Assembly (NCBI GenBank): GCA_050305515.1
Contig: JBNLFL010000006.1
Location: 23,529-87,528, forward strand
Source: JAFGUB01 sp050305515
Lineage (GTDB): Bacteria > Campylobacterota > Campylobacteria > Campylobacterales > Sulfurimonadaceae
Reading direction: 5' to 3'
Length of the DNA: 64,000 nucleotides
Under the pieces are notes generated by a model, which saw only the letters and a program-made list of their open reading frames with translations, was not told the DNA's origin and searched no databases. The number at the start of each line of letters is the position of its first letter. The stretch's first letter is position 1. The position numbers were made by a program, and so were the translations under genes. Positions 44,366 to 54,069 of the stretch are shown here, one piece after another.

Positions 44366-45193
44366 TTAATCTGATACATTCTGTCGCGCATTTTCGGTAT
44401 GGGAGAGCAGATAACAAAGCTTGAGCCCATAGATGAAAATGACCCATGAAACGTAGATCCAGAGCAGAAAAAAGAGCAGCGCGGCAAAAGAGCCATAGAT
44501 ACTTGTATAACTTTTATTATAAAAAACATAAGAAATAAATCCGGTTTTGGCGATGCTCCAGATAAGCGAGACGATAAAAGAGCTGATGGCTGCGGCGCGT
44601 GTCGGTGTTTTTTCGACCGAAGCTATTTTGAAAATGAGAAAGAAAAGGGCCCAGATAATCAGATGCGGCAGCAGTGCCATCAGATTGAACCAGCCGCTGA
44701 TAAACGCATTGGAATTAAGGAGAATGTGCACTTTTCCGGTGATGTAAAAGGAAGCAATGAGCGCCATGGGCGTCAGGGTCAGCAGGGTCCAGTAGGTGGT
44801 GATGGATTCCCAGATCGTTCGCTGTCTGGTATGGAAAATCTTGCTGACAATGTATTCAAAGTTGCGAAAGAACATCAGCGCGGCAATGACAATCATGATC
44901 ACCCCGATAGCACCGAGTTTGACCGAGTTTTGCAAAAAGTTGTCGAAATGTTCCGTAATGATCTCCGAATGCACCGGCACGAGGTTTTCGAAAATGAATC
45001 CTTTGATGGTGGCGTAATGTTCGGAAAAACTGGGCAGATTGGTGAAAATGGTCAGGGTGATGAAAAGCAGCGGAACGATGGTAAAAATGGTGTAATAGCT
45101 GAGACTTGAAGCATACACCGTGAGCTCCCGGTCAAAAAGGAGCTCGATGTAGTATCTGGCTTTTCTGTAGAGCGCTTTGTAGCGCGGATTCAT
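44366..45193 (-). CDS. YihY/UPF0761-family inner-membrane protein
   Basis: A 275-residue membrane protein with six membrane helices: YASSLSYYTIFTIVPLLFITL, a second at about 95-115, then FFLIFKIASVEKTPTRAAAISSFIVSLIWSIAKTG-type region and LLFFLLWIYVSWVIFIYGLKL. The family was once called ribonuclease BN or BrkB; its role is not settled. The ATG overlaps the glcD stop (ATGA). Its stop abuts that of comEC. Confidence 0.85.
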   Translation of the reverse strand: MNPRYKALYRKARYYIELLFDRELTVYASSLSYYTIFTIVPLLFITLTIFTNLPSFSEHYATIKGFIFENLVPVHSEIITEHFDNFLQNSVKLGAIGVIMIVIAALMFFRNFEYIVSKIFHTRQRTIWESITTYWTLLTLTPMALIASFYITGKVHILLNSNAFISGWFNLMALLPHLIIWALFFLIFKIASVEKTPTRAAAISSFIVSLIWSIAKTGFISYVFYNKSYTSIYGSFAALLFFLLWIYVSWVIFIYGLKLCYLLSHTENARQNVSD

Positions 45194-46575
45194 TGCAGTC
45201 CCATCTTGTGCGGGTTGAGAATGTTGTTGGGATCGAAGGCGCGTTTGATGTCCTGAAACAGGGCCATCTCTTCATCGGTAAATGCCATGTGCATGTAGGG
45301 CGCTTTGGCGATACCGATGCCGTGTTCGCCGCTGAGCGTACCGCCGAGGTCGATTGTAGCCTGAAACACCTCTTCGATGGCCTGATAGGCGATCTTGACC
45401 TGCTCGGGATCCTTGCCGTCCACCATGACGTTGGTGTGGACGTTGCCATCACCCGTGTGGCCGAAGCAGGGGATTTTGATCTGGTATTTGTCGGCGATGG
45501 CGTAGAACCGCTCAAGCAGTTCGGGCAGGGCGGAACGCGGGACGGTGACATCCTCGTTGAGCTTTTTGCTGCCATAGACCGAGAGCGAGGGCGAAGCGTT
45601 GCGGCGTGCAAACCATAAATCAGCAGCCTCTTTGGCGTCCTTGGCGATTTTGAATTCGTAACAGCCATTTTCGCGGAAGACTTTTTCAATCATGGCCAGC
45701 TGGAAATTGAGATCCTCTTCAAGGTTGCCGTCAACATCGGTGACGAGAATCGCCCCGGCATCGACCGGAAGCCCTTTGTGAAAGGTCTGCTCGACGGCAC
45801 GAATGGTCAGGTTGTCCAGAAATTCCATGGCAACCGGGGTCACGCCGCTGGCCATGGTTTTATAAACGGCTTCCATCGCTTCGCTCACGCTGTTGAAAAT
45901 TCCCATCGCCGTTTTGGTCAGTTTGGGTTTGGAGAGGAGTTTGAGGGTCACTTCGGTGGTGACGGCCAGTGTCCCCTCGCTGGCAATCAGAATACCGGCG
46001 ATGTTATAACCCGCGACATCCTTGATGGTGCGTTTTCCCGCCTTGATGATATCTCCGTTGGGACGTACTGCGCGAATCGCCATGACATAGTCTTTGGTAA
46101 TGCCGTATTTGGCGGCGCGCATGCCGCCGGCATTTTCGTTGACATTGCCGCCGATCGTGGAGTACTCCTGTGACGCCGGATCGGGCGGATAGAAGAGCCC
46201 CACCTCCTCGACGGCGCGCTGGAGATCCTTGTTGATGACGCCGGGCTGGACGACGGCAACCATGTTCTGCATGTCGATCTCGAGAATCTTGTTCATGTGT
46301 TTTTCAAGTGCGAGAACGATACCGCCGGAGCTTGGCAGGGCGCCACCGGTAAAGCCGCTGCCCGCGCCGCGCGGCACGATGACGATGCGGTGCTCGTTGC
46401 AGTAGCGCAGAATGTCGCTCACATCCTGTTCGTGGCGCGGGAATACGACGGCATCCGCTTCAAAACGTTCGCGCGTGGCGTCGTAACTGTAGGCAATGAG
46501 GTGGGCTTTGTCACTGTAAAGATTCTCCGGCCCGACGATGGCGGAGAGCGCGGTTAGGTGTTGGGGTGCGATCAT
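45190..46575 (-). CDS. glcD: FAD-linked 2-hydroxyacid oxidase, GlcD type
   Basis: Oxidises glycolate or D-lactate. The 461-residue protein has the FAD-binding motif VPRGAGSGFTGGALPS, PASQEYSTIGGNVNENAGG, and in the C-terminal half PCFGHTGDGNVHTNVM and LSGEHGIGIAKAPY. ATG 46575 is chosen because AGGA lies 7 bases upstream and the preceding stop is one base away (TAGCATG); a longer frame begins at 46593. No GlcE or GlcF subunit gene is next to it, so it probably acts alone like D-lactate dehydrogenases; the substrate is uncertain. Confidence 0.87.
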   Translation of the reverse strand: MIAPQHLTALSAIVGPENLYSDKAHLIAYSYDATRERFEADAVVFPRHEQDVSDILRYCNEHRIVIVPRGAGSGFTGGALPSSGGIVLALEKHMNKILEIDMQNMVAVVQPGVINKDLQRAVEEVGLFYPPDPASQEYSTIGGNVNENAGGMRAAKYGITKDYVMAIRAVRPNGDIIKAGKRTIKDVAGYNIAGILIASEGTLAVTTEVTLKLLSKPKLTKTAMGIFNSVSEAMEAVYKTMASGVTPVAMEFLDNLTIRAVEQTFHKGLPVDAGAILVTDVDGNLEEDLNFQLAMIEKVFRENGCYEFKIAKDAKEAADLWFARRNASPSLSVYGSKKLNEDVTVPRSALPELLERFYAIADKYQIKIPCFGHTGDGNVHTNVMVDGKDPEQVKIAYQAIEEVFQATIDLGGTLSGEHGIGIAKAPYMHMAFTDEEMALFQDIKRAFDPNNILNPHKMGLQ

Positions 46576-46576
46576 G

Positions 46577-47374
46577 CTATTCCTCGATCTCAAATTCGTC
46601 TAATAGTACGCTACGAAGGCTATCATTCGATTTGATGAAGTGATATAGTTTGGAATCTTTGGGATTATTTAATACCAGCAGTTCCAGATAGTAAGGCTCG
46701 TACGATTCGAGCGTGCTGCTTCCTTTGCCGAACCAGTTGGCTTCGATCTTTTCAACACGGCTGTAAAAAGGGAGTTTCGGTGTTTCGGGACTGGAAAACG
46801 GTGCCGGTGTGAGTTGCAGCAGGGTCAGGCTTTTGCAATCAATAGTGAAAAGGGTCTCGGCGCTGTAGAGGTAGATGAGCCCAATCGATGCCACGGAGCA
46901 GTAACCCTGCATATCTTCGGCCAGCGGTGTCGGATGGCCGCGGTAGGAGAGATAGGCCGCAAATCCGTCGGGATGGACCCAGTCCAGTGTGGTAATGCGC
47001 TTGGTGATCTGGTGGTAGATCTCTTCGCTCGGTGCGATCAGCATGGCGCGTTCGTAGTCGAATGCGAGTATTGCGAAATCTCCTACTTCCGGTCGCCAGT
47101 TGCCGCTGGGAAGCGAGTTCTGGCGCAGGCCGTCATAGGGTGAGAGCGTCAGGGTGGCTTCTGCGGTTTCAGGGTTGAAATCACTCACGACGGCACTGGC
47201 AACAATGGCGCTGTGCTCGCTGTTGAAACGGTGGACAATAAAGCCGCTCACACCGACATCGATCATCGGAACCGAGATGATTGCCTTGTCATCGCCCATG
47301 CGTTTAATCAGCGGCGATTCGATGGCCGAAGCGAAGAGAATTACGGGAAAAAGAAAGAAAAAGAGGAGTCGCAC
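46577..47374 (-). CDS. Plasminogen-binding N-terminal-domain protein (PgbA-like)
   Basis: A 265-residue exported protein (signal RLLFFFLFPVILFASA). The sequence from KRMGDDKAIISVPMIDVG through SGNWRPEVGDFAILAFDYERAMLI and ITTLDWVHPDGFAAYLSYRGHPTPL resembles the N-terminal domain of Helicobacter PgbA, which is widespread in free-living Campylobacterota where plasminogen cannot be the ligand. The repeat-rich, Lys-ended tail of Helicobacter proteins is missing. GTG 47374, with AAGG 6 bases before it, is preferred over an ATG at 47467 that lies inside the divergent gene. The native function is unknown. Confidence 0.75.
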   Translation of the reverse strand: MRLLFFFLFPVILFASAIESPLIKRMGDDKAIISVPMIDVGVSGFIVHRFNSEHSAIVASAVVSDFNPETAEATLTLSPYDGLRQNSLPSGNWRPEVGDFAILAFDYERAMLIAPSEEIYHQITKRITTLDWVHPDGFAAYLSYRGHPTPLAEDMQGYCSVASIGLIYLYSAETLFTIDCKSLTLLQLTPAPFSSPETPKLPFYSRVEKIEANWFGKGSSTLESYEPYYLELLVLNNPKDSKLYHFIKSNDSLRSVLLDEFEIEE

Positions 47375-47465
47375 ACCATACCTTGCTATAGTAAAATCGG
47401 GGTGATTATACTCAAGAGTAAGTAAAAATCTGCTACCCTTCCAGACAAAAATGACAAGAGCGTTC

Positions 47466-48650
47466 ATGCGGTTATTCCTCCTTCTGTGCTTCTCATACTC
47501 CCTGTTTGCGGCATCGGTCGAATTTGAACGCTGGCCCAGAGGCGAGACTTTTCTGACGTTTCTGGAGCATCAGAAACTTCCCCAGTCCATCTATTACGAT
47601 CTGGATAAAGAGGATCAGAAACTGACCGAAGACATCCTTTCGGGTGCCAACTATCAGGTTCTGCGTGATGCCAACGGTTCGATTGCACAGGCGTTGATTC
47701 CGGTCAATGACGAGCTGCAGCTGCATCTTACATGTAAAGCGGGCGCATGCAGTGTCGAGCCCGAGCCGATCGAGGCGGAGAGCCGTATGGAAGCGTTTTC
47801 GCTGCATATTGAAAATTCGCCCTATTACGATATTTTCAAGGCGACCGGTTCCAAGGCGCTTGCCCAGATCTTTGTCAACGGTTTCAAAAACTCTCTGAAC
47901 TTTCGCCGCGATCTGCAAAAGGGCGATGCCCTGGTCATGGTTTATGAGCAGAAATACCGTTTCGGCAAACCTTTTTCCATGCCGACACTGCACTGTGCCA
48001 TGATCGAAATACGGGGGAAGCGCCACAGTATTTATTTGAACAGCGATGACCGTTATTACGATGAAAACGGGGCGCAGGTCGAAGGCTTTCTGCTCGCAAC
48101 GCCGGTACGCAACGCACGCATCAGTTCGCGTTTCAGCAAACGGCGCTACCATCCGGTGCTCAAACGCTACCGGGCGCATCTTGGCATGGACTATGCCGCG
48201 CGTCCGGGAACGCCGATTATGGCGGCAGGCAGTGGGAAAGTGGTCTTTGCCGGTTACAACCGCGGCTACGGCAACGTTGTGAAAATTAATCATACCGACG
48301 GCTACATGACGCTTTATGCCCATATGAAATCGTTTAAACGCGGCATTAAAAACGGGGTGCGGGTCAAACAGGGCGAGGTGATCGGATACGTTGGATCAAC
48401 GGGGCTCTCCACCGGTCCACACCTGCATTTCGGGCTTTACAAAAACGGCAATGCCATCAATCCGGCTACAGTCGTGCAGGTAACCACCAGCAAACTCTCC
48501 GGAAAAGCGCGCACGGCTTTTCTTGCGATCAAAAAACGCTATGATAGCGAGATCGATACCCATCTCTCTGCCCAGACACCGCCAAAGCGTATGGATGATT
48601 ACCAGTATGTCTATTATCTTGACAGAGAAGAACCCAAGGCGGCACTGTGA
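47466..48650 (+). CDS. M23 metallopeptidase, Csd3/Pgp3-like
   Basis: A 394-residue exported peptidoglycan hydrolase. Signal RLFLLLCFSYSLFAAS, an inhibitory-like N-terminal part, a middle domain (YDIFKATGSKALAQIFVNGF), then the LytM zinc domain: AHLGMDYAARPGTPIMAAGSG with the first His and Asp ligands, LYAHMKSF, and TGPHLHFGLY. Size and layout match Csd3/Pgp3 of Helicobacter and Campylobacter, which trim cross-links to set helical shape. ATG 47466 is chosen for the signal peptide. GTGA links it to mgtE. A palindromic element encodes Leu-Thr-Cys-Lys. Confidence 0.85.
   Translation: MRLFLLLCFSYSLFAASVEFERWPRGETFLTFLEHQKLPQSIYYDLDKEDQKLTEDILSGANYQVLRDANGSIAQALIPVNDELQLHLTCKAGACSVEPEPIEAESRMEAFSLHIENSPYYDIFKATGSKALAQIFVNGFKNSLNFRRDLQKGDALVMVYEQKYRFGKPFSMPTLHCAMIEIRGKRHSIYLNSDDRYYDENGAQVEGFLLATPVRNARISSRFSKRRYHPVLKRYRAHLGMDYAARPGTPIMAAGSGKVVFAGYNRGYGNVVKINHTDGYMTLYAHMKSFKRGIKNGVRVKQGEVIGYVGSTGLSTGPHLHFGLYKNGNAINPATVVQVTTSKLSGKARTAFLAIKKRYDSEIDTHLSAQTPPKRMDDYQYVYYLDREEPKAAL
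47728..47737. repeat. TTACATGTAA element 16
   Basis: Inside the M23 peptidase gene, read as Leu-Thr-Cys-Lys; it puts a Cys in a periplasmic protein five codons before a second Cys (CKAGAC). Confidence 0.9.
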
Positions 48651-49993
48651 AACATTACACTGAAATGCAGCATGCTTTCGAGCTCTTCCTTGAAGATCCC
48701 GAAAGCGAAGCGCTCCACCCGAGTGAAATCGCCTACCTCCTGAAAAAACTGCGCAAGAAAGATGCGGATGCCTTTTTTGAAACGCTGGAGAAAATTCCAA
48801 AAGACATGCTCGGAGAAGTCCTCCTTGAGCTGCCTGAAGATGCCAAAGACGATGCGATTGCGCACTTTCCTTCCAAAGATCTCGCCGAAGCGATTGATGA
48901 TCTCGATTCCGATGATGCCGCGGATCTGGTCGAGGATATTCAGGACGTTGACAAAGAGAAGTCGCAGGAAGTTCTCGATCAACTCGATGCAGAGGATCAG
49001 GAAGATATCGACAAGCTGCGCCGCTATGATGAAGATCAGGCGGGGGGCTGGATGCAGACCGAACTCTTCGATGCGGTTCTGGATGAGACGCTTCAGGCAT
49101 CGATTGAGCGTTTTCGCCACCTCAAAGCCGAAGGTGAGCTCGAGAACATCTATCAGGTCTTCATTGTCAATGAAAACCGCCGTCTGATCGCAACGCTGCC
49201 GCTGGAGAATCTGATTCTCTATGACTTTTCAAAAACCTACCGCGAAATCCTTGAAACAAAAGAGTTCCGTTCGGTCGAAGCCACGGAAGACATTAAAAAA
49301 GTGGCGCAGATGTTTGAGCAGTACGACCTTTCGGTATTGCCGGTTGTGGACTGGCAGGGCAAGCTGGTGGGACGGATCACGTCAGATGACATTTATGACG
49401 TCATCGAAGAGCGTGCGACGGAACAGATCTATAACCTTGCCGGGGTTAATGACGATGCCGAATATGAAGAGAAGTTTATGGGGATCTTCAAAAAACGTTC
49501 CGCCTGGCTCTTCATCAATCTTATTACGGCGATACTGGCGTCGCTGGTCATCGGCATGTTCGATGAGACGCTTGCCGCATTCATTCCGTTGGCTATTTTA
49601 ATGCCGATTGTCGCATCGATGGGCGGCAATGCCGGAACGCAAACCCTGACCGTTATGGTACGCCGTCTCGCTCTTGGCGAAATCGATACCGAGAATGCGC
49701 GTCATGCGCTCAATAAAGAGGTGGGCGTCGCGTTGCTTAACGGGCTTCTGTTTGCTTTTATCATGGGAATTATCGCCGTCATCTGGTTTTCAAACGCTAT
49801 GCTGGGTATCGTGATTGGTGCTGCGATGATTATCAATCTGTTGATTGCGGGTCTCTTTGGCGCTGCGATTCCGCTGCTTTTAAAACGGTTGCAGATCGAT
49901 CCGGCGGTAGGGTCGACGGTGCTGCTGACAACAGCGACCGACGTTTTCGGTTTCCTCAGTTTCCTGGGATTGGCTAAAATTTTTCTGATCTGA
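48647..49993 (+). CDS. mgtE: Magnesium transporter MgtE
   Basis: A gated Mg2+ channel of the inner membrane. The 448-residue protein has the acidic N-domain (residues 20-130), two CBS domains (about 135-255) that sense cytosolic Mg2+, and five membrane helices with the selectivity region LMPIVASMGGNAGTQTLTVMVRRLALGE. The start is GTG 48647, overlapping the previous stop as GTGA. Confidence 0.95.
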   Translation: MKHYTEMQHAFELFLEDPESEALHPSEIAYLLKKLRKKDADAFFETLEKIPKDMLGEVLLELPEDAKDDAIAHFPSKDLAEAIDDLDSDDAADLVEDIQDVDKEKSQEVLDQLDAEDQEDIDKLRRYDEDQAGGWMQTELFDAVLDETLQASIERFRHLKAEGELENIYQVFIVNENRRLIATLPLENLILYDFSKTYREILETKEFRSVEATEDIKKVAQMFEQYDLSVLPVVDWQGKLVGRITSDDIYDVIEERATEQIYNLAGVNDDAEYEEKFMGIFKKRSAWLFINLITAILASLVIGMFDETLAAFIPLAILMPIVASMGGNAGTQTLTVMVRRLALGEIDTENARHALNKEVGVALLNGLLFAFIMGIIAVIWFSNAMLGIVIGAAMIINLLIAGLFGAAIPLLLKRLQIDPAVGSTVLLTTATDVFGFLSFLGLAKIFLI

Positions 49994-49996
49994 CAT

Positions 49997-50013
49997 CCGC
50001 GTCCGTGACGCGG
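49997..50013. terminator. Hairpin between mgtE and the TonB-receptor gene
   Basis: A perfect 7-bp stem (CCGCGTC with GACGCGG), 3-base loop, 3 bases after the mgtE stop in the convergent gap. No long T-run on either side. Confidence 0.5.
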
Positions 50014-50017
50014 TGCT

Positions 50018-52060
50018 TTAGAAGTGGTACGAGAGGTTGGCGTAGAAGTAGCGGCCCGGTTCGTTAATGAGCATGACGTCATCGGTCGGTGAACCGGTGA
50101 TAAGGGTCAGGTCTTTATAGGTGTTGGCAACGGCATAGGTTTCATCGGTGAGGTTATCGATGCCGACGGCCAGTCCGATACCGCTGTTGAAACGGTGGTC
50201 GAGTTTGACATTGATAATGCCGTAGGCATCGATCTCCTGCTCCCCGTTGTCGGCATCAAAATTATGCCATCGATCCGCTGCCAGCCCTTCAATTTTCAGG
50301 CGGCTCTCATACGCATATTCGTAGATGTACGCCACACGTGCCTGCAACGGCGGAATGTCGGCGAGGTCTTTGTCGCTCTGTCCTGCAAGGGCTTCATCTT
50401 TCTCCCCGATCTGGTAGGCGAAACCCATATCCACGGAGGCGGCGTCACTGAGGTAGATGGAGCCGCTCAGCTCGAAGCCGTAAATTGTGGCATCGATGTT
50501 CTCGAACATGTTTCCACCCATTTTGGTGGCGTTGTAATAGATGTAATCATACAGACGGTTGTAAAAGAATTTTCCCTTGAGGGTGCTTGAACTGTCCGTA
50601 GCTTCAACACCGAGATCGGCCTGATAGTTGGTGGTTGCATCCAGATCGGGAGTTCCCAGCTGGGTCTGGGACATGTCGGTTCCCGGTTTGCCCAGAATGT
50701 AAAGCTCGCGTGCATCAGGAACACGGTGCCCTTTACCGACACCTCCAAAAAGCTTCAGAGCGTCATTGAGTGCATACGTTGCCTGAAGGTTGGCGCTGAT
50801 CGCCTGATAGTCATTGCTCTGCCACGGATCCATGCCGCTGTTGATACCGGCCATACGGGTGTATTTCTCCGGCGTGACGCTGGTAGTGTCAAAACGCAGA
50901 CCGTAGCTTACATGTAAGGCATCGAATTCATGCGCGGCTTCGGCGAAAACGCCGATGTTGTCGGTATCGGTATCGGTAATACTGGTGCCGACAACCGTAC
51001 CGTTCTTTTTATAATCGCCGTCCCAGTTGCGGCGGCTTGCATCGACACCGACTTTAAGCTCGGTGTTGGCGCCCAACTCCATGGTGTTTTTGATTTTGGC
51101 GCCTTCCATCGCAGTGGTGAGTTCATTTGACATGATGGTGTTCATCTTGACGGCCGACATGCGGTAGGCATTGGACATCGGGTGCCAGACATGGGAGTGG
51201 TACGCAGAGAGGCTCAGCTCTTTGGAGAAGCTTCCCAGATTGGTAGCACGATATTCGGCGTCGTAAATGTAGGAGTCATCCTTGATGGCATCCATAGGTG
51301 AGGAAGGATAGAGGATGTCTTTGGAAATATTAACCGTAGCACCCAGTTTGATGAGGTGGTTTTCGCCCAGATTGATGTAGGCTTTTCCCATCATCGATTT
51401 TTTGTTGTAGGCATCCATATCGCGGTAGGGGTCGGCAAACTTGTTACCGGCGATTGCAGGGCGATCTTTAACATAGTTATCGATCTGTTCTGCCAGAGTG
51501 TTGCCGTCACCGTCAACATACTGGCCGCTTTTTTCAGCCGAGGCACTCAGCAGCAAACGTACGGTGTCATTGCCGCCGGTAAATGTGGCAGAAGCTTTTT
51601 CCTGCCCCCAGCTTCCGGCGTTAAGGTCGATCTGACCATGAAAATCTTTTGCGGGGGCTTTGGTGGTCACACGCAGTCCGCCGCTGAGCGTTCCGAAGTT
51701 TTCGACATCATAGGGCCCTTCAACCACTTCAATGCTCTGAATATTATTGGTAACGACATGTGAGGTTGGTGGGTCCATGCGGTTGGGACAGGCGCCGCAC
51801 ACTTTGGCATCGTCAATCGTGACATTGATATTGTCGCGCTTCTGCCCACGAAAAATGACATCATTGGCAATACCGCTGCGGCGGATCATTGTAATGCTGG
51901 GAACTTCGTGGCTGAGTGCCGCAGCAAGGTCGGCAGACTGGACATCGCTGCCGTCGACGTCGTCAATGGTCGTTGCTTCGACCTGAATGGGTTTGAGCTG
52001 TGTTTCTGCGGCACCGAGCCAAAGAGAGGCCGCTAACGATAAAAGAACTGTTTTTTTCAT
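50018..52060 (-). CDS. TonB-dependent outer-membrane receptor, OprC/NosA copper type
   Basis: A 680-residue outer-membrane receptor: signal (KKTVLLSLAASLWLGAAE), plug domain (about 30-140) and beta-barrel ending in a terminal Phe (YANLSYHF). In the plug, CGACPNRMDPPTSHV gives Cys91-x3-Met95, and in the barrel VWHPM gives His293-x-Met295. This is the CxxxM plus HxM pattern known to bind copper in Pseudomonas OprC, so copper uptake is likely, perhaps to supply copper enzymes. AAGG precedes ATG 52060. A palindromic element encodes Leu-His-Val-Ser in a barrel strand. Confidence 0.85.
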   Translation of the reverse strand: MKKTVLLSLAASLWLGAAETQLKPIQVEATTIDDVDGSDVQSADLAAALSHEVPSITMIRRSGIANDVIFRGQKRDNINVTIDDAKVCGACPNRMDPPTSHVVTNNIQSIEVVEGPYDVENFGTLSGGLRVTTKAPAKDFHGQIDLNAGSWGQEKASATFTGGNDTVRLLLSASAEKSGQYVDGDGNTLAEQIDNYVKDRPAIAGNKFADPYRDMDAYNKKSMMGKAYINLGENHLIKLGATVNISKDILYPSSPMDAIKDDSYIYDAEYRATNLGSFSKELSLSAYHSHVWHPMSNAYRMSAVKMNTIMSNELTTAMEGAKIKNTMELGANTELKVGVDASRRNWDGDYKKNGTVVGTSITDTDTDNIGVFAEAAHEFDALHVSYGLRFDTTSVTPEKYTRMAGINSGMDPWQSNDYQAISANLQATYALNDALKLFGGVGKGHRVPDARELYILGKPGTDMSQTQLGTPDLDATTNYQADLGVEATDSSSTLKGKFFYNRLYDYIYYNATKMGGNMFENIDATIYGFELSGSIYLSDAASVDMGFAYQIGEKDEALAGQSDKDLADIPPLQARVAYIYEYAYESRLKIEGLAADRWHNFDADNGEQEIDAYGIINVKLDHRFNSGIGLAVGIDNLTDETYAVANTYKDLTLITGSPTDDVMLINEPGRYFYANLSYHF
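50908..50917. repeat. TTACATGTAA element 17
   Basis: Inside the TonB-receptor gene, read as Leu-His-Val-Ser. Confidence 0.9.
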
Positions 52061-52314
52061 GAATCATACCTTCTGTTAACATGTGGGATGTATTTTATTT
52101 TTGAAGTGTTACAAGAGTGTTAAGTGCTCTTTTTCGGCTGAACCAATGGCGTAATTTGTCAAAGTTGCAGCCTCCTTGGTATGTGACATTTTAATGAAAA
52201 TAACTGAGAAATCGACGCTTCTGTTACCGCTGCGAAACCATTGTGAACAAACTGTGACTGCAATGAGATAAATCAACGGGAATCGTTATTCGTACGTAAT
52301 AGGAAAGGTTTATA

Positions 52315-53145
52315 GTGACGCAGCTAATCAGAAGGGATCTGTTGATGATGAAACTGTATGCCGTACTTGCAAACCGTCTTTTAAAAATCATAGGCCATAG
52401 TGTCAAGTCACTTTCTTACGGGTTTCATTTTATTTTCCCCAACCGCCGTTTTACCATTCCGGAACAGAGCCAACCTATGTGGAAACCGAAGAAACACACC
52501 AGAATTCCCAGGATCATCTGGCAAACCAATTATACCAACAGGGTGACGCTGCCTGTCTATGTCAACTATCTGTGCAACCGTTTGCTGGCAGCGGATTGGG
52601 AGTATCGTTATGTGAGTACGGAGAAGCGATACGAATATATCAACCGCACCATGCCCGAAAATATTTCAAAAGCTTTTGGAAAATTGACCAATGGTGCTGC
52701 GCAGGCAGATCTCTGGCGTGTGATTACCATGTTCAATGAAGGCGGGATCTACATGGACATCGATGCCCATCTGGTATGGCCGCCATCATGGATGATCAAG
52801 TCAGAATATGACGAGATTGTTTTAAGAAATAAAAAACATTTTACAAACTACTTTATTGCGAGTGTACCCGGGAACACTATTTTTAGAGACACGGTAGATG
52901 TTATTGTCGATAATATAGAACAAAAACGTATTGAGCACGGCGTGTATCATCTTACCGGGCCCATGGCGCTTAATAAAGCTTTGGAAGGGAAAATATTCAA
53001 CCACCGTTTTTACCGCCACACTTGTGTTCAGGGTGATTTTACGAACGAATATTTTCAATATATGGACCGACCCGGTACAAAATGGAATAAAGTGGAAAAA
53101 TCGACGCTGCTAAAAAATGATGAAGCGGGTGTACACGCGGCATAA
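52315..53145 (+). CDS. Glycosyltransferase family 32-type protein
   Basis: A 276-residue sugar transferase with the GT32 (OCH1-like) layout: IPRIIWQTNYT at about residue 60 and NGAAQADLWRVITMFNEGG followed by IYMDIDAHL, the DxD metal and nucleotide-sugar site. It probably adds a sugar to a surface glycan. Both GTG 52315 (AGGAAAGG before it) and ATG 52345 (AAGGGA before it) are plausible starts. It stands alone rather than in a glycan cluster, with a 254-base gap upstream in which I see only AT-rich non-coding DNA. Confidence 0.8.
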   Translation: MTQLIRRDLLMMKLYAVLANRLLKIIGHSVKSLSYGFHFIFPNRRFTIPEQSQPMWKPKKHTRIPRIIWQTNYTNRVTLPVYVNYLCNRLLAADWEYRYVSTEKRYEYINRTMPENISKAFGKLTNGAAQADLWRVITMFNEGGIYMDIDAHLVWPPSWMIKSEYDEIVLRNKKHFTNYFIASVPGNTIFRDTVDVIVDNIEQKRIEHGVYHLTGPMALNKALEGKIFNHRFYRHTCVQGDFTNEYFQYMDRPGTKWNKVEKSTLLKNDEAGVHAA

Positions 53146-53158
53146 TTTTGGGGCAGGA

Positions 53159-54025
53159 TCAGTAGTTTCGGGTCTTTCGGGTGAGGCGTTCCGACTCGAT
53201 GGAAGCTGCCGCATGCTGCATCATGGTGTCGATGGTCTCATCGGCTGTGAACTCCCGTGCGGTATAGTAGGAGAGCTTGAGCGGGTTATGTGTTCCTACG
53301 GCGATCTCCTGCGCCTGCGATTGAATGGCTGAAGCGATCTCAATGGCTTCGGGCTCTTTGCGTCTGGGAAGAAGTGCGCCGAAGCCGTTGCCTCCAAGCC
53401 GACCGATAAGCGCTTTATGACCGAGATGCGTTCTGGCAATGTCCGCAAAATCATGAAGCAGTTTATCTCCGGTCATATGTCCCAGCTCTTCGTTAATTTC
53501 GTGCAGCGAGTCGATGTTGAAAAGAATAACCGAGAACGGTACGCCCTGCTGATGACAAATATCAATATGATGTTGTGCCTCTTCAAAAAAGGTGCGACGG
53601 TTGAGGGTGTGGGTCATGGGATCGAAATGGGCCAGCTGTTCGAGTTTTTGGAGCTGTTGAAGTTGCTGGAGCTGAATGTGGACACGTGCGCCGATGTCAA
53701 GCGGATCGAGCGGTTTGCGGACAAAATCATGCACACCTGCATGAAAGAGGTGCTGCAGGTGTTCGCCGGAGACTTTATCGAGAATGGAAATAATACGAAT
53801 TTTCGAAGTATGGGGATTTCGCTGTAACTGCTTGACGAAACTGAACGCTTCATCATCAAAGCTTTCGTCAAGAATTATGACGTGAGGATGATGATGTTCA
53901 AACTGCATCCAGCACTCTTCCACGCTGCGCAGCAGTGTCACGTCGTAATTTTTGAGTGTCTCTTGCAGCATCCTGGCGGTGATGCGGTTCTCTTCAAGAA
54001 TCAAAATCGATGCAGGTATATTCAC
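53159..54025 (-). CDS. Receiver-GGDEF protein with degenerate active site
   Basis: A 288-residue protein: an N-terminal receiver-like domain (LILEENRITARM, Asp in VIILDESFDD, Lys in FVRKPLDPLD), a Gln/Leu-rich coiled linker (about 118-132), and a C-terminal GGDEF fold entered by HFDPMTHTLNRRTFFEEA. The signature reads GGNGF instead of GGDEF/GGEEF, so the metal-binding acidic residue is lost and cyclase activity is improbable. It may sense or compete for c-di-GMP or act through protein contacts. The ATG at 54025 lacks a strong ribosome site. Confidence 0.85.
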   Translation of the reverse strand: MNIPASILILEENRITARMLQETLKNYDVTLLRSVEECWMQFEHHHPHVIILDESFDDEAFSFVKQLQRNPHTSKIRIISILDKVSGEHLQHLFHAGVHDFVRKPLDPLDIGARVHIQLQQLQQLQKLEQLAHFDPMTHTLNRRTFFEEAQHHIDICHQQGVPFSVILFNIDSLHEINEELGHMTGDKLLHDFADIARTHLGHKALIGRLGGNGFGALLPRRKEPEAIEIASAIQSQAQEIAVGTHNPLKLSYYTAREFTADETIDTMMQHAAASIESERLTRKTRNY

Positions 54026-54069
54026 ATTTATGACCTTAGGTGGATTAATAAATTATAAAGTGTGTGAGC

